Source of the DNA: Tetracladium setigerum
Lineage: Eukaryota; Ascomycota; Leotiomycetes; Helotiales
Length of the DNA stretch: 64,000 nt
Assembly: GCA_031472005.1 (NCBI GenBank)
Contig: PZJY01000011.1
Location: 2,232,001-2,296,000, forward strand
Direction of reading: 5' to 3'
The notes under the pieces: generated by a model
Seen by the model: only the letters and a program-made list of their open reading frames with translations
Told to the model about the DNA's origin: nothing
The model's database searches: none
In this document: positions 24,702 through 36,681 of the stretch, piece after piece
Layout of the letters: each line of letters opens with the position of its first letter
Position numbering within the stretch: position 1 is the first letter of the stretch
Translations under genes and position numbers: made by a program

Positions 24702-25953
24702 AATTTATATAGCTGAACGGAAGGCGGGAATTGTAGGATCTTGGGTTCTGGTAATGCGATTGCAAATGAGATGCGATGAGATGAGATGAGATGGGGATGG
24801 AATTGAGCGAGGAAGGCAGGTGCGATAAATACCCTGACTACTTACTACCACTACAAACTTTCACTTCTCTCCCTGTATTTTTTTTCTCTCTGATTTGAGA
24901 TGGGATGGATGAACGAATAGAACCATAATGCATGAAAGATTCTGTCTGGGAGAATATTTGAAAGTACTCTCTGTCTATCTTGTCGTGATGTGAGAAGTGA
25001 GAATCCTTTGTCTGTGGTCAACTCGAAGTGTGTCAACATGACAACATGCAGTGCTCTCTACAATTCATTTGTTACGTAGTTCATCTAAGATTACGATATT
25101 GTACAGTACCTCTTCAACGAACGGCTGGCAAGTCCTCCATCAGGAAGAACACGAATCTACAAAATAAAAGAGATCACCAAACTTTTGAACTTCACACCGC
25201 AGGTACAACTTTTAAAACGGCTCTTTGTGACCTCCTCAATCCCCTACTCCCCGGTAATCCCGTTCCCATAGTTGCACTCGAAGTTCCATCTTCATTGCTC
25301 GCACTACTCCTCCGGCGCTTCGCTTAAAGATCCCAGGGACTAGACATTCCTCTCTTGGCCGCACTTGCCTGAACGAGACATTAGCCATCATTTACTGATA
25401 CAGGTAGGATGACTTGAGAAATGGGATGTGGAGGACTTTCTAGTCTTTAGGCTGAACACTGTAAGGGTCGGGATGAATATGCCCGCTTACGATTTAAGGA
25501 GCGTGGGGAACCTGGCGAAAGACATCCAACCAGTATCCTAAGTCGGCCCAGTCGCGGCAAATGAATCCAGAATACTACAAGGAAAGTAATTGGCGCAAAG
25601 AAATTATTTAGAAAGTGATGCTCTGGGAATATCGTTCGTGGATTTGTTAAAACATGTTGTCTGAATAATCTTCCTTGAAGGGAGTGGCGAAAACATTTAC
25701 TCGTTTTACGAGATGTAAGAAGGTATCTGGCCATCCTCAACTTCATTGAAAATATTTCATTGACTTGAATTGAGGGAAAGAAATCTTTTGAATGCGACTG
25801 TAATGAATTGGAAGCTTGTAGTTTGGCAGTTCATCCCTTTTGGCAACATTGGTCTTCGGTTTCCTGTTATGCTGGGCGAGACTCACTCTCCACCAAAAAA
25901 CTCTCTACTCTAGCTAGAGCTGCCTCCTTGTCTAGCAAAAATGAGATCGAGAT
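24702..25953. other. Intergenic, with a short ATGAG repeat
   Basis: Convergent 3' region of striatin and the sugar porter. A (GATGA)n-like run lies at about 24774-24793. The minus-strand frame at 25447-25746 is not convincing. Confidence 0.5.
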
Positions 25954-27923
25954 TTAAACAAGATCCTTTCTCTGAACCTGTTGGTCCTCAAGTTGAATCG
26001 TACCAAGATCCCTACTTGGGTCCTCGCCTCCATAATGGATCTGCTTCTCGACCGCAGCCACGGCACGATCTGAGTATTCCTTGTCCTCGAACACTGTATC
26101 ACAAGTGCCAATTAGCAACCAAAATATTTCGATGGTACACAAGGCAAAAGAAAAACTTACAGAAGCTCAACTCCTCAAGAGTCCTGCCATATGTTTCAGG
26201 ATAGAAAGCCCAGACGAAAAGGAACTCGAAAGCGATCCATCCGCAGAAAACAGCAAGGTATTTCCAATCTAGCGCTTTGAGAGCGATTGGATTGACGTAT
26301 ATGGAGAAGAAACCACCAAGTTTGCCGAAGGTTTGTTGGACCCCGATACCACGGGAGCGGACGTTGTAGGGGAAGAGCTCAACGAGGTAGGCTGGTGGCA
26401 ATGAGGTTAGTTGAAGATCATTAATTGGTGTTGCGGAGGTGTATCTTACTGTAAGTTAAAGCATTGTTACCAATATTGTAACATGGGTTGTACGCAAAGT
26501 AGAAGAACAGAGCAGCGATGGAAGCAGCACCATTCGTGGTTTTGGCCGTCTCTGCTTCCCGCAGCTTTGCAAAGGAAGTAGTCATGGAAACGAAGACAAG
26601 GCACATCGAAGCAGCCGAAAGCATGAACATCCGTCGTCGAGGGAAGCGGGTCACGATCAGGGCAATTATTGTTCCGTTCATAAAACCCCAGCAGTGGTAG
26701 GCGAGATTGATGCGGGTTTTGGCAAAGGTGCTGGTATATCCCATCATGTTGAAGAGAAGTCCAGAGTAGAAGCCAAGAAGAGTATTGCCGGACAACTGGG
26801 TGAAGAGACCGAGGAAGATGGTGACCAAGAAACGGCGTCGCATACCTGGTGTTCGGACCATGTCGAGCCAGTTTTGCTTTTCGATTTCGGCCTCGAGCTG
26901 GATGGTCGACTTGATTTGTGCCATTTCGGCCTTTACAAAGAGAGAGTCGTGGTCGCCTTCGGCGTGGTATTTAACCAGTATGGCGAGAGCTTCTTCGTCA
27001 CGTCCGTGAGAGACCAACCAACGGGGCTTTCTGGCAGGAAGCTGTACAAGTTAGCCTCTGAATATGCAAAGATAAGGACGGCAATGTTCGTTCGTCGAAC
27101 ATCAAGTTCAGTTTTCCATTTGGATTTAGGGTAACTTACAAAACAGTGGTAATTTGCAAGAGGGAAGGGCAAATTTGAAGAATGGATGGAACTCTCCAAC
27201 TCCAGTGACTTGGAATATCGACAGTCCTGAGCGCAATGGCGGCAGAGATAATGGCTCCAATGAACCAAGATGAGTTGAAGAGGGAAGTGAGGGTAGGTCT
27301 CTCCTTTGGATAACCCAACTCTCCAATCATTGCAGCTCCGCTGATGATGCAGAACAGAATTCCGGCTCCAAGAAGCATACGTGCGATGACATACATCGCA
27401 ACTGGAATGTGTTAGCAGACAACGGAAGAATACATGATGGTATGCATACTATGTTGTGAGAATCCTTGGATGATTGCGCCTGCTACCATTATGAGTGACC
27501 CGATCATGATGGACCATCGACGACCATACTTGTGAGCTACCCATGGCGCAACGGGGACGGCGCAGATCGAACCGAGTTGGTAACAAGCATTGATGAACCC
27601 AAGAATGGATGCGTCAATGGTGAACTTCCCTTTGGAGTCTTTCAATCCACGGCCGAAGTCTGCCGCACATTTAGCGTAAAGTCCTGGCCCTGAGTGGGAG
27701 TATTTTACTACTTACATTCGTTGAACTTGGAGGAAAATTGCAGGGTGTTGATGAGTTGAGAGTCGAATCCAGAGGTCATTTCAACACCCATACAACAGAG
27801 AAAGAGGAAAAAGTAAAGCTTTCGGAGGTTGGGTTTCTTGTACCAAGGGACCTTGTCCTCACTCACCATTCGAGTCAGAATGGGATCCGATGTTCCATCT
27901 TCTGGAGCTTTGAAGAAACCCAT
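25954..27923 (-). CDS. MFS sugar transporter (lactose permease/hexose porter-like), frame break
   Basis: Twelve-helix sugar porter of the plasma membrane. Six exons (27923-27716, 27659-27450, 27401-27140, 27041-26450, 26391-26161, 26093-25954) with introns of 48-98 bp. Family marks are GFDSQLINTLQ in helix 1, APWVAHKYGRRWSIMIGS, the central PESP..RWLVSHGR block, LLGFYSGLL, LTYTYLVELFPYNVRSRGIG and the terminal PETYGRTLEELSFLFEDKEY. The essential PESPRWL motif is split. PESP and RWLV are in different frames, and one added base in the C4 run (G4 on the + strand, 27023-27026) joins them, giving about 547 residues. The closest style is the fungal lactose/galactoside-quinate branch, but substrate is not readable. 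It sits 2.2 kb from a Zn2Cys6 regulator and 5.4 kb from a GH31 glucosidase. Confidence 0.92.
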
Positions 27924-29172
27924 TTTGGATGGGATGATCGCACGTGTAGTCCAAAATAAAGCAAGATGATAATTTGTACTGTATCTGAATGCAACAAAGG
28001 CCTTTGAATCGCGCCTTTTAATCCTGGCCACGGTGGGGATTCCGATCACCTCTTTATATGACCCCAACGGAACTTCCGTTTGATCACATCCTAATACCAG
28101 CCTCTTGCTAGAGACTCGAATACGCGGAACCGTACGTGGGGAAATATCTTCCCCTCTCCATGAGCAAGGATATCGCGAAGAAGCCCTGCGTGTTGACAAT
28201 CCTCGTAAAGTCCCACGCATCCAATGCTATCCATACACCACCCTTCTTGGCATATAACCGGCCCTTTTACTGATGCCATCGTGGAGGCAACGGGTCCGCA
28301 TTCCCCAGAAAAATAACATTGCATGAGCTCTATAGAAATCTCCAATGATAGATGCCAGCTGACTGCAAGTGTTACCAGCCATGTGAGTTCAAGGTTGCCT
28401 CATTTGCCCGTATTGGGCGTGAAGATACGATCCAGCAAATAGGAATGTTTTCAGTAGAGAGAAGAAGCCTTGCGGCAAAGTTCCAAACTTCCACAGTCAT
28501 ATTTTCGCAGGAAAGGATGGACTCGAAACCTCGAAATAAGCAACTCGGCCTTCGCACTAGTTGCCGTTGCTCTGTTTAGGCGTTAGCTCCCACTGCCATT
28601 ATTGGTAGCCGGTCCTAACCATTCTCCGGGGTAAGGGGTATTTGTATGGAGAATACGCCTCTTTAATCAAATTTCACGTAAATTGTACCTTTGTAACAGG
28701 GGTCGTTTTGTGCATCCGGCTGTCGTTCATTTGCCCGCGCAGACGCCTGTGAGCAAATGCCTCAGATCGTTCAAATAGATGCTGCCCAAACGAAAGCTAT
28801 TAAATCGTACCAGGGTTGGAAATCTCACGGAATAGGATCACACCTTACATTTCGGGGTAAATAGCCTTGTCATCGGGCAATTGATTCGTCCAAGAGTCTG
28901 AATTTACAGCAGTCTATTCTGAGATCCCAGTAAGTGAAAGGTGCAGCAACGGTCACCACAGGCAACAACGGTGATAGTGCGGGCCGTGCAAGCGAAAAGG
29001 GGGTTAGCGAGATATATGTAAACAAGTTTTGAGCTTGATTGAACATCGTTGCAAAGGACTGGGAAAATCACGTGTGCGGCTATCGAACGCGGCCAAGCAA
29101 TTCTCAGTCGCCATTTCTGAGCGCGTCCAACAATAATTCAACCTTCACAAAGTACAAACCACACAACACACG
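27924..29172. other. Intergenic, divergent promoters of sugar porter and PIG-P
   Basis: Nothing coding recognised in 1.25 kb. A TTTATATG element at about 28052, read on the minus strand, could serve the transporter. Confidence 0.45.
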
Positions 29173-29963
29173 ATGACCCCCTCCTCCTCTGAATCCTTCC
29201 CGGAGGAGAATGAGGACAATCTCTATCACCCACAGCCGCAAACGCATTCCCCTTCCCAGGCGACGCATTACTCCTCGTCGTCATCCGACTCCTCGCCCTC
29301 CCCTCCACCACTTCAACATGCCTTCTTCGCGCCCCCTTTCTACAATCGCCCACCTACCCCATTACCGCCCTCGCCCTCTCTGACCTCCCTCCTCCGACCC
29401 TCAAGGCCTACCACCCAGACTCCTCCGCAGATGAGCTAGAACCGGTCCCTCGAGCCAGCCCAAAGGTACCTACATACGAGTACTATGGATTTGTTCTCTA
29501 CCTCTTCAGCTCCCTCACCTTCTTGGTGTATCTGCTGTGGTCATACCTCCCGAAACCATTTCTACATGCGTTGGGGATGACGTACTACCCAAATCGGTGG
29601 TGGAGTCTGGCGGTGCCGAGTTGGCTGGTTATGCTGCTGGTGTGGATTTATGTTGCGCTAGCGAGCTACAATACAGGGTATTTGACTCTGGGGCTGGAGA
29701 GCATCGAGACCGTCATTGACGATGCTGCTGATGTTGCCACATTTGAGAGACAAGCGGCGAGAAGTGGGAAGACGAGGAAAGGATCAGAGAGAGGTTGGGA
29801 TAGGAGAGACAGTAGTGGAGTGGGTATGAATGGGGAGACCAAGGATTGGAAATCATTTTGGAGCACAGGAACCGATGCAGTGATGGATGTGCCGCTAGGT
29901 GGAGTCTGCGAGGTCCTGTACGGAGAGGGGAGGGAAATTGAGGACGAGGTGGATGATCTGTGA
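29173..29963 (+). CDS. PIG-P/GPI19 subunit of GPI-GlcNAc transferase (frame break)
   Basis: Small ER membrane subunit of the complex that starts GPI-anchor synthesis by adding GlcNAc to phosphatidylinositol. A Ser/Pro-rich N-terminus leads to FFAPPFYNRPPTPLPPSPSL. The PIG-P domain follows: KVPTYEYYGFVLYLFSSLTF, LWSYLPKPFLHALGMTYYPN, RWWSLAVPSWL, a second helix, and ASYNTGYLTL. An acidic tail ends in EIEDEVDDL. No intron is needed. The N-terminal part and the PIG-P domain are in different frames, changing somewhere at about 29409-29436. One added base would give roughly 263 residues. The domain call is firm; the junction is not resolved. Confidence 0.88.
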
Positions 29964-30099
29964 AGATACCTAATGCACAACTAAGCGGACAACGAACAGG
30001 CATCGAATCATGGAAACATTCATTCATGCAGCAATCTTGATTGCGCTTAGGGTCCCCAGTACGCCTCACTGGAACCACCAACTCCCTGCTTGCAAAAGA

Positions 30100-32743
30100 T
30101 CAAAACCCCGGACCGAAATCTGTAAACAGTTCACCCAAATCAAACGGTACCCAGCAAAACGTCAATCCAGGAAAGTTCCATTCCAGAATGAATTCCTTGG
30201 GAACATAGCTCTGGAAATCCATCTCGGCGTCCATACCATCCATTTCCCCTCTCGCTTGGCCACTCCCACTTCCCCTACTGCTACTTGGAGGAAAGTCACC
30301 ACGAAGCGCTCGCTCGAACTTCTCAACACTAAGAGAGAGTATGCGGAAGTAAATATTATTGCTGCCCGGTATCTGAGACAGCTCTCGAAGTAGCGTTTTT
30401 CCGTCTGTGATGAGTGCTGACAGGTCTGATGTTTCTGGCAACAGACGGGTGAGTTTGAGGAGGAGAAGAACCGTGAAAGCACATTTCGCTATCACTGTTA
30501 GCAATCGAAAGAGCACGGGTGTGTGCAACATACCCCACACGAAGTCCATGCCATACTGTAAGCTTCCGAGGTACAACTTGGGGTTGGAGAGAATGATCGC
30601 CAGATGTCTCTGAGCACTCGACTTGGCTAGATGGATGAAACTCCTTTGCTCGTCTGACATTATCCTGCCAAATATATCAGTTATGGGGTCCGAGATGGGA
30701 AGATGCCACCTACGCTATGTTGTCCATGCCAATCCCTTGCAAACCTTTACACAACATTGTCATTTCTGACCAGTCCCGCTGTATTTTCATGTTTATGATT
30801 AAGCTTGCCCTCTCAGCTTCGTCCTCGATTTTTGACTCTGTGGGAACTGGGTTAGATGCGTCAACACAAAGGGTGCTGTTCTTGTGGCTCACCAACGAGA
30901 TTGATCCAATCACTAGTAAATGTTAGCCAGAGCTCGAGCTTGGGTCTATCGTTACTCACCCGAGCCAAATACTCAGATCCAGTCTCGTTCCTTGCACGAT
31001 ATCGCTCAGCTCTTGATCGGAGAGTGCTCCTGCCGGTCCTGCCGACAGCTTTTCATGAGCAAGCGCTTTTGACAGAAAAGTTAGCTATTTTCACGTTTCA
31101 ACGTCTCGTTTTCCATCCATACCTCGAATCGCATTCAGCTATGACAAGTCAGTCGTTGATTCTCAGCACAATCGAGATGCCAGACTCACCTCCACTTGTG
31201 CTAGTAGCCTAAAGTCCAAGATTGTTCTTGAAGGGTGGTTCAGCAAAACGCGACACCTTCTCATTCCGTTGGCGGATTTTATGCCAGGTTTCTTTCCGCA
31301 ATCAATGCTCAAGCTGTGAACACGTCAACATCAAGTCTCTCTAGATCCGAAGGTGTCATTACATGTTCTCGACGACAAACGCCCCAAACCACACCCTGGC
31401 CTTCCTGAAGAGCTCCGGGCCATCCGGTCCGTCCGTTCGTCCTCCGTCGTCGCTTTCTAGAACTCTGGCGCAAAGTTGCGAGTATGCATCTGCAAGACCT
31501 AATTCGAGACACATCTTGAGAGCAAGAGATGTCAAAAGCCAACCCTTTTCGGAGTAGCACGCATCTACAAGCAATGCCTGGATGACCTCGACGGAAGGTG
31601 CGGTAGTTCCAAGCATGACGCTGCAAATTGGACCTTTGGTGGCGTTTGACAGGTTTTGATACTGCTGTGACGACGAGCCTGATTCTGTTAGTTTGAGAGG
31701 GTAATGAGGCAAAACCATAACCGACCATGTTGCGCCCTACACCCAACGGCACAAATTGTATCGAATAGCATTGGACTTCTTGCACGGACGGAGGCGAATG
31801 TATCGAATGCAACGTCGAAGACTGGAACAAACCGGTCCTGTTTTCGTCAGTTTCGGCCGCTTGATGGATGAACGTTCTGGGAGTGTGACATGAGAAAGAG
31901 GAATACTTACGCATCCTTGGAAGAAGGTCCCAAAGTACAGCAACGCTTCATCAAATGTGATCAAGCCTTGCGCAATAACATCCAGATCCGCTTCGGGATT
32001 GACCTCGAAATCTCTATGCTTCCGCTTCGTCGGGACACTCGGCCCTGCATATGTCGACAAAACTGAATTCTGCCGGTAACCTGGGTGGAATGGGACTTCT
32101 AGATGGTTGCTGGAGAGAGAATGACTTCCCGATACCATTGAAACGGGAGAGGCATTCTGTGCTACCTGTTGTGCGGGAAGAGACTGGAACTCGCTGCTTG
32201 GATAGGGAGAAGGGAAAGAGCCGTCCATGATGGGATCATGTCGTGTTTGCTGCTGCTGAAGCTGGAGTAAAGTGATAGCCGTACTGGCATCTGGCATGAC
32301 CCGACTGCTCAGAGAATCTACTTGTTGTTGTATTTGGGCCAGCCTCCTACAAATTTTGGTCAGTTATTACAGGATTGGCCGTTCGCTCGCTCTTACTCGG
32401 TCAATTGATCGGTCGGCTGCTTCACATAATCGCACGTCGCTTTCGCATTACGACACCGCGTACACGGTTTGCCACCGTCACATCGCACCTGTTACAGACG
32501 CCCATGATCAGTCCCATGAACCATAATGATGGGTAAAGGTAGGTAGTTGGTATGTTTTGCATGTTTGATGGAAGTACATCCGAAGCCCGAAACCTGGGGA
32601 TTATTCATACTTTCGATGTGCGACAGGCTGCACAGGCTTTCTACCACAAAGTGTCAGTCAGGGTGTTATTGTTTCTGTCTTTTTGAACAGAGTTGTGTGC
32701 TTACTGGTATCCTCCTCTTCTTTGGTGATGGTGGTGTATCCAT
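30100..32743 (-). CDS. Zn(II)2Cys6 transcription factor, 12 exons
   Basis: Nuclear, fungus-specific regulator. The start MDTPPSPKKRRIP (32743-32705) is followed by the zinc cluster CAACRTSKVRC-DGGKPC-TRC-RNAKATC, split across exons 32640-32611 and 32488-32397. Later exons are 32346-31911, 31837-31726, 31678-31363, 31313-31190, 31138-31123 (16 nt), 31065-30960, 30912-30893 (20 nt), 30846-30714 and 30664-30100. All join in phase with YAG acceptors and CTAAC/CTGAC branch sites, giving 662 residues with no frame break. A short coiled linker (RLAQIQQQVDSL) follows the cluster. The middle domain has FRKARVWFGAFVVENI and LLAQVELNAIRALAHEKLS, like PriB/ARO80-type factors. A 39 bp GT-AG segment within the last exon is in frame and may or may not be spliced. 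Target genes are unknown; the neighbouring GH31 and sugar porter are candidates. Confidence 0.9.
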
Positions 32744-33352
32744 TATTCTAGTTCGACGGTGTTGGAGTTGTGGGGGAGAAATATTGGGGATTGGAGTTTG
32801 GATGATTATTGGAGTTGTGCAGTGCAGATCAGCGTTCGGTATTTCTGGCCGATTTGCGAGGGGAAAAGTGCCCCCCCATTTATTATTCGAGTTGGCGGGC
32901 ATCCGCCTGTCAACTTTGGTCAAACAGCGGCGACTGTCGGCTTCCAGCGCGGGGACTTCGGCGGAGAAGCGGGGTTCCCCAAGATGGACGGTTTGGGTCC
33001 ACGTGGCCTGGAAAAGTCTAGATTTTATGCCGTTTTGGGGGTAAGGATCCACTGAATTGGGGAGCTTTCATGGATGGTTTTTTATGCCTTGCGATATTTG
33101 ACAATAAAATTGACACAATCAGGTGGGTGGTTACCGATCTATTAAGGTAAGTGAGTTTTTGTTGCATACTGGTAATTCACTTCACATTATCAAGTCGGTT
33201 GGTGTAACAAGGGGTCCTGACATCTCCTTGTAGATACTTTTCTTTTTGTCTTCTTATATCTTTGTCATAACGATTTTTCATAAATTCTTAATCTTTTTGA
33301 CCAAGTATGTACTATCTAACTATCATCAAAATATGGCCAAGACCAAGTGGTA
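32744..33352. other. Intergenic, promoter of the Zn2Cys6 gene and 3' end of GH31
   Basis: A 609 bp spacer with no supported coding sequence; AT-rich toward 33100-33350. Confidence 0.5.
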
Positions 33353-36021
33353 TCAATTCCTCAATCTGAAGACAGATCTCTCGCGGCTACTCTCTACCTG
33401 CTCCGCGCCAACTACACTTCTCTTCTCACCAACTGGAAGAATGATATCAATGTCCTTCCACAATGGCTCATACGCAGTCTCAGCACCCTTGCTAAACTCG
33501 ACGGAAATCTCGGTCTCGGTAGAAGAATACTTGAGCACAAAGGAGGACAGCTTCAACTGCGAAGCGATTCCATCATCCTCATACCAAGTATACTCATACG
33601 TCCTGCTCGAAGCGCCCGCAGGAGGGAAGATTTCCACGCCACGGTAATCGTCCTCAACCGCATTTGGCGAGGGGAATCTGTGATCACCAGTCGAACGAGT
33701 CTGAATGTCTTTGCCAACGACAATACCACCTCCAACCCGAGCGAGAATGGGGATGCCCTCTTTCCATTGCGATTCAAGCTCAACCCACTGGCCGGAAGGA
33801 ATGTACTGCTGGGCGACATTGAGACTGAGGTATCCATCATCGTTGGCTGCAGCCTTTGGAAGGTACATCCTCGCCTTGGTGTTGCCAGGCTCGTACACAC
33901 CACCGACGAGAAGAGTGTCTCCCAGCCAGTATTGAGTCTCACCTTGCATGGCCTCTTGGGTCCAAACACCAGGATCGGTCTCATAGCCCCAACCAATCCA
34001 TCGTTGTGGTGGGGAAGCGGTGCGATGAGATTCAAGCATGAGAGAGTAGAGGTAAGGAACCAGCTCATAACGTCTCTTGATTGTGTCGCGGATGAGAGGG
34101 GTGATTTCAGGATACATCCAAGGCTCAATCACACCGCCGATTGTGTTGTCGTTCTCATCGGTCTTGAAGCAGTTGATTGCGAAACGGGGGGAGTGAACAC
34201 CAAGCTGCACCCAACGGAGGAGAAGTTCAGGACTTGGCTGTGGGCCCTCGAAACCACCAATATCATGGCCATAGCACTGTTATTTTGTTAGCAACTTTCC
34301 AAAAGATGCATAAAGGGGCAGGATAATTACCTGGAGCAGACTCATGCCGGCATTGAGCGCCAAGGAGTTAGCACCCTTCATGCTTTCCCAGCTGGTTACA
34401 TTATCTCCACTCCAACTCGAAGCTGCGTATCGCATGGTACCAGCTGTTGCCGAACGAGTGAGGACGAAAGGACGATACTCAGGCTCGAAGTCTACAAGCG
34501 CATCGTGGGAAGATTGACCCATCAATTCGCAGTGAAGACTTCGTCCCCAAAGGCCGACTTTGTTGTCTACTTCTTTGTTGGAGTCTGCCTTTCTCTCGAG
34601 TGCAAGTTGCCACTGATCATCGGGAATGGTGTATTCGTTGTTGTCATTCCAGATACCCTCAATTCCAACCTCTCGAAGACCCTTGACCCCATCATACCAC
34701 CACTTGAACCCAACTTCAGAGGTGAAATCAATGTGACCACCTTCACCGCTCTCACCGCCACCAGCACTCCAGAGTCTGGCAACACCAGCTTTCTTTGTGC
34801 GGGGATCTGTGAAGAAAGCACCAGCGTCACGGAGCTTTTCATATTCGGGGTGGTTGGAGAGGATGTATGGTTTGACATTGGCAATGATGCGGATGCCTTC
34901 GTGGTGGTAATCTGCAACGAATTTAGCTGGGTCGGGGAATCTGTGCTTATTCCAGGTGAAGACATTGCGCGTCTTTGGCTCTGTCTCTGCGATGGTGTAG
35001 CCGGAGGAAAGCTGGAAGGCAGAGCAAGGAATGTCATATCTGATGCGTGTCAGCAAGTTCTCGCATCAAGATCCCGAGTTTGGTACTTACTGCTTCAATT
35101 TTCCGGCAAACTCCATCAACGCGTCCGACGCTCGTGGCTCATCGAGAGTGGAGTATTTCATTCCACCGGCGATGTATCCGAATGCCCAACGAGGCACCAA
35201 CTTGGGGTATCCAACGAGATCTGCATAGATTCTCAAAACATCTTGGATGGTCTTTCCAACCATCACGTATTCCTCCAATCCGCCGTAATCTTGTCGGTAA
35301 CATTTGAAGTGACCCCAGAGACCGTCAATCTATTACCAATTAGCAATCCTTCGTCGCACGCAGCACCACCCAGTTTTCATACCTCTGAACCAACAGCATA
35401 TGTGCCTCTGCTGTGGGAAGTTGAGAACATGGCAACACATCCTTCCGGTGTGACATTGATGAGAAGAGGGATGTGCTTGTAAAGAGGATCGGTGCGGTAG
35501 CAATCGTATCCAAAGGAATCTGTGACTTGGAGGATAAAATGTCTGTTTGCAAGATTCATAGGAGCTGCTTTCTCTCCAAGTCCAACGTGCAGACTGTCTC
35601 TCTTGTACCAAGTATAATGGGCAATTCCAGTCGAGTCAATGGCGTAGGAACGATACTGAAGATCCTTGTGAATGGGCTTCGTTTGGCCCGCAAGTTTCAG
35701 CGACACCAAGGGTGCATCTGCCCAGTCTATCGAAGCCTCGACATCGCCAATTGTGATTGTGTGTGTTTTGTCTGTTGACTCGGATGTTGCATTTGCCCCT
35801 TTTAAATCGACCGTTGGGCGTGGCGTGGCGGGGTGCGGGGGAAGAGGGTGGGATTTCGAGGTAAATGTGGTGCGGAAAAGTCCTGGACGGACAGCTTCAA
35901 AGGTGAAGAGGAATTTCGAGTCTGCGTCTGTAGATTCGAGTGCTATCTCGGTGGAAGCACCAGCATTGCCATTCTCCTGGACGCGCTGGTAGCTGCGGGG
36001 GACGAACTCTTGCATAGGCAT
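33353..36021 (-). CDS. GH31 alpha-glucosidase-like glycoside hydrolase
   Basis: Retaining alpha-glycosidase of GH31. Four exons (36021-35383, 35329-35091, 35039-34331, 34276-33353) join exactly to 836 residues. An N-terminal beta domain (residues 1-210) leads to the barrel. Within it are LVPRWAFGYIAGGMKYSTLD, FPDPAKFVADYHHEGIRI, the nucleophile block GIEGIWNDNNEY (WND), the acid/base region YAASSWSGDNVTSW (SGD), CYGHDIGGFEG, and HSPRFAINCFK with EPWMYPE. The C-terminal beta domain follows. There is no signal peptide, so it is probably intracellular. Alpha-glucosidase is favoured over alpha-xylosidase but cannot be settled by eye. It shares a 660 bp divergent promoter with a DAL5-type permease. 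Confidence 0.94.
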
Positions 36022-36681
36022 TTTGAGACGAGTTTGTGTGGGATTTGGAGGGGTAAAATGGGATGAGGAAAAGAAAAGACTTGCGATTTCTCACGTCAGG
36101 AATAATCGTCACTTATACACTTATACTTCTTAGCTAACTGTGCCAGACTTTTCCGACACCTCGGCCACTGCTCCGGGCAAGAGTGGCAATGTCAACAAAA
36201 GAAGTCGGCGTGACCATATATTTTGTCGTGTTTTGTCGTGTTGGAAACACTCGTTGCGGAGTCCCCATGGGACATCCACGCTATTCGCAAGGGATTCGGC
36301 TGCTTCTCCGAGAGGCCTCAGAGGCCACAAAAACCCCGGACCTTGGCTGCTGCATTGAGGCTAATTACGAGTCATGTTCCTCGAATTCTCCACTCTCCGC
36401 AGGATTTCACAATCTTCGGCTCGTCCGATGTTGTTGATAGTTGCACGGTTTATGACCCGAAAGCCGTCATGCTATCCTCCCCCGGGTCCCCGGGTTCTCC
36501 AGGAGCACAATTTCACTATGTCCACTATGTCCACTATAACGGGGTCCATCAGTCAACATTGATCTATAAGAGTCAGTGATCATCATGCTCTTCGCTGAGT
36601 TTTTGAGTTGTTTGTTGAGCAGTTGTCATTCTTGGTTGTCTCATCACCATAATCGTAAATTCCATAATCGCCGTCGCCGAG
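36022..36681. promoter_or_regulatory. Bidirectional promoter GH31/DAL5-like, with CreA-type and tandem motifs
   Basis: The only spacer between the two divergent genes. It contains TTTTGTCGTG direct repeats near 36220-36240. A G/C-rich block at about 36479-36496 reads CCCCGGG twice and gives CreA-like CCGGGG on both strands. Three tandem copies of a TCCACTATG-like nonamer lie at about 36513-36538. Co-regulation is inference. Confidence 0.4.

Noticed and set aside
30500..30540. 39 bp GT-AG segment in the last exon of the Zn2Cys6 gene as a certain intron
   Set aside because: It is shorter than other introns here and in frame, so splicing cannot be decided from sequence.
34505..35482. 325-codon plus-strand open frame
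   Set aside because: Antisense to the GH31 gene, whose four exons join perfectly and carry the catalytic blocks.
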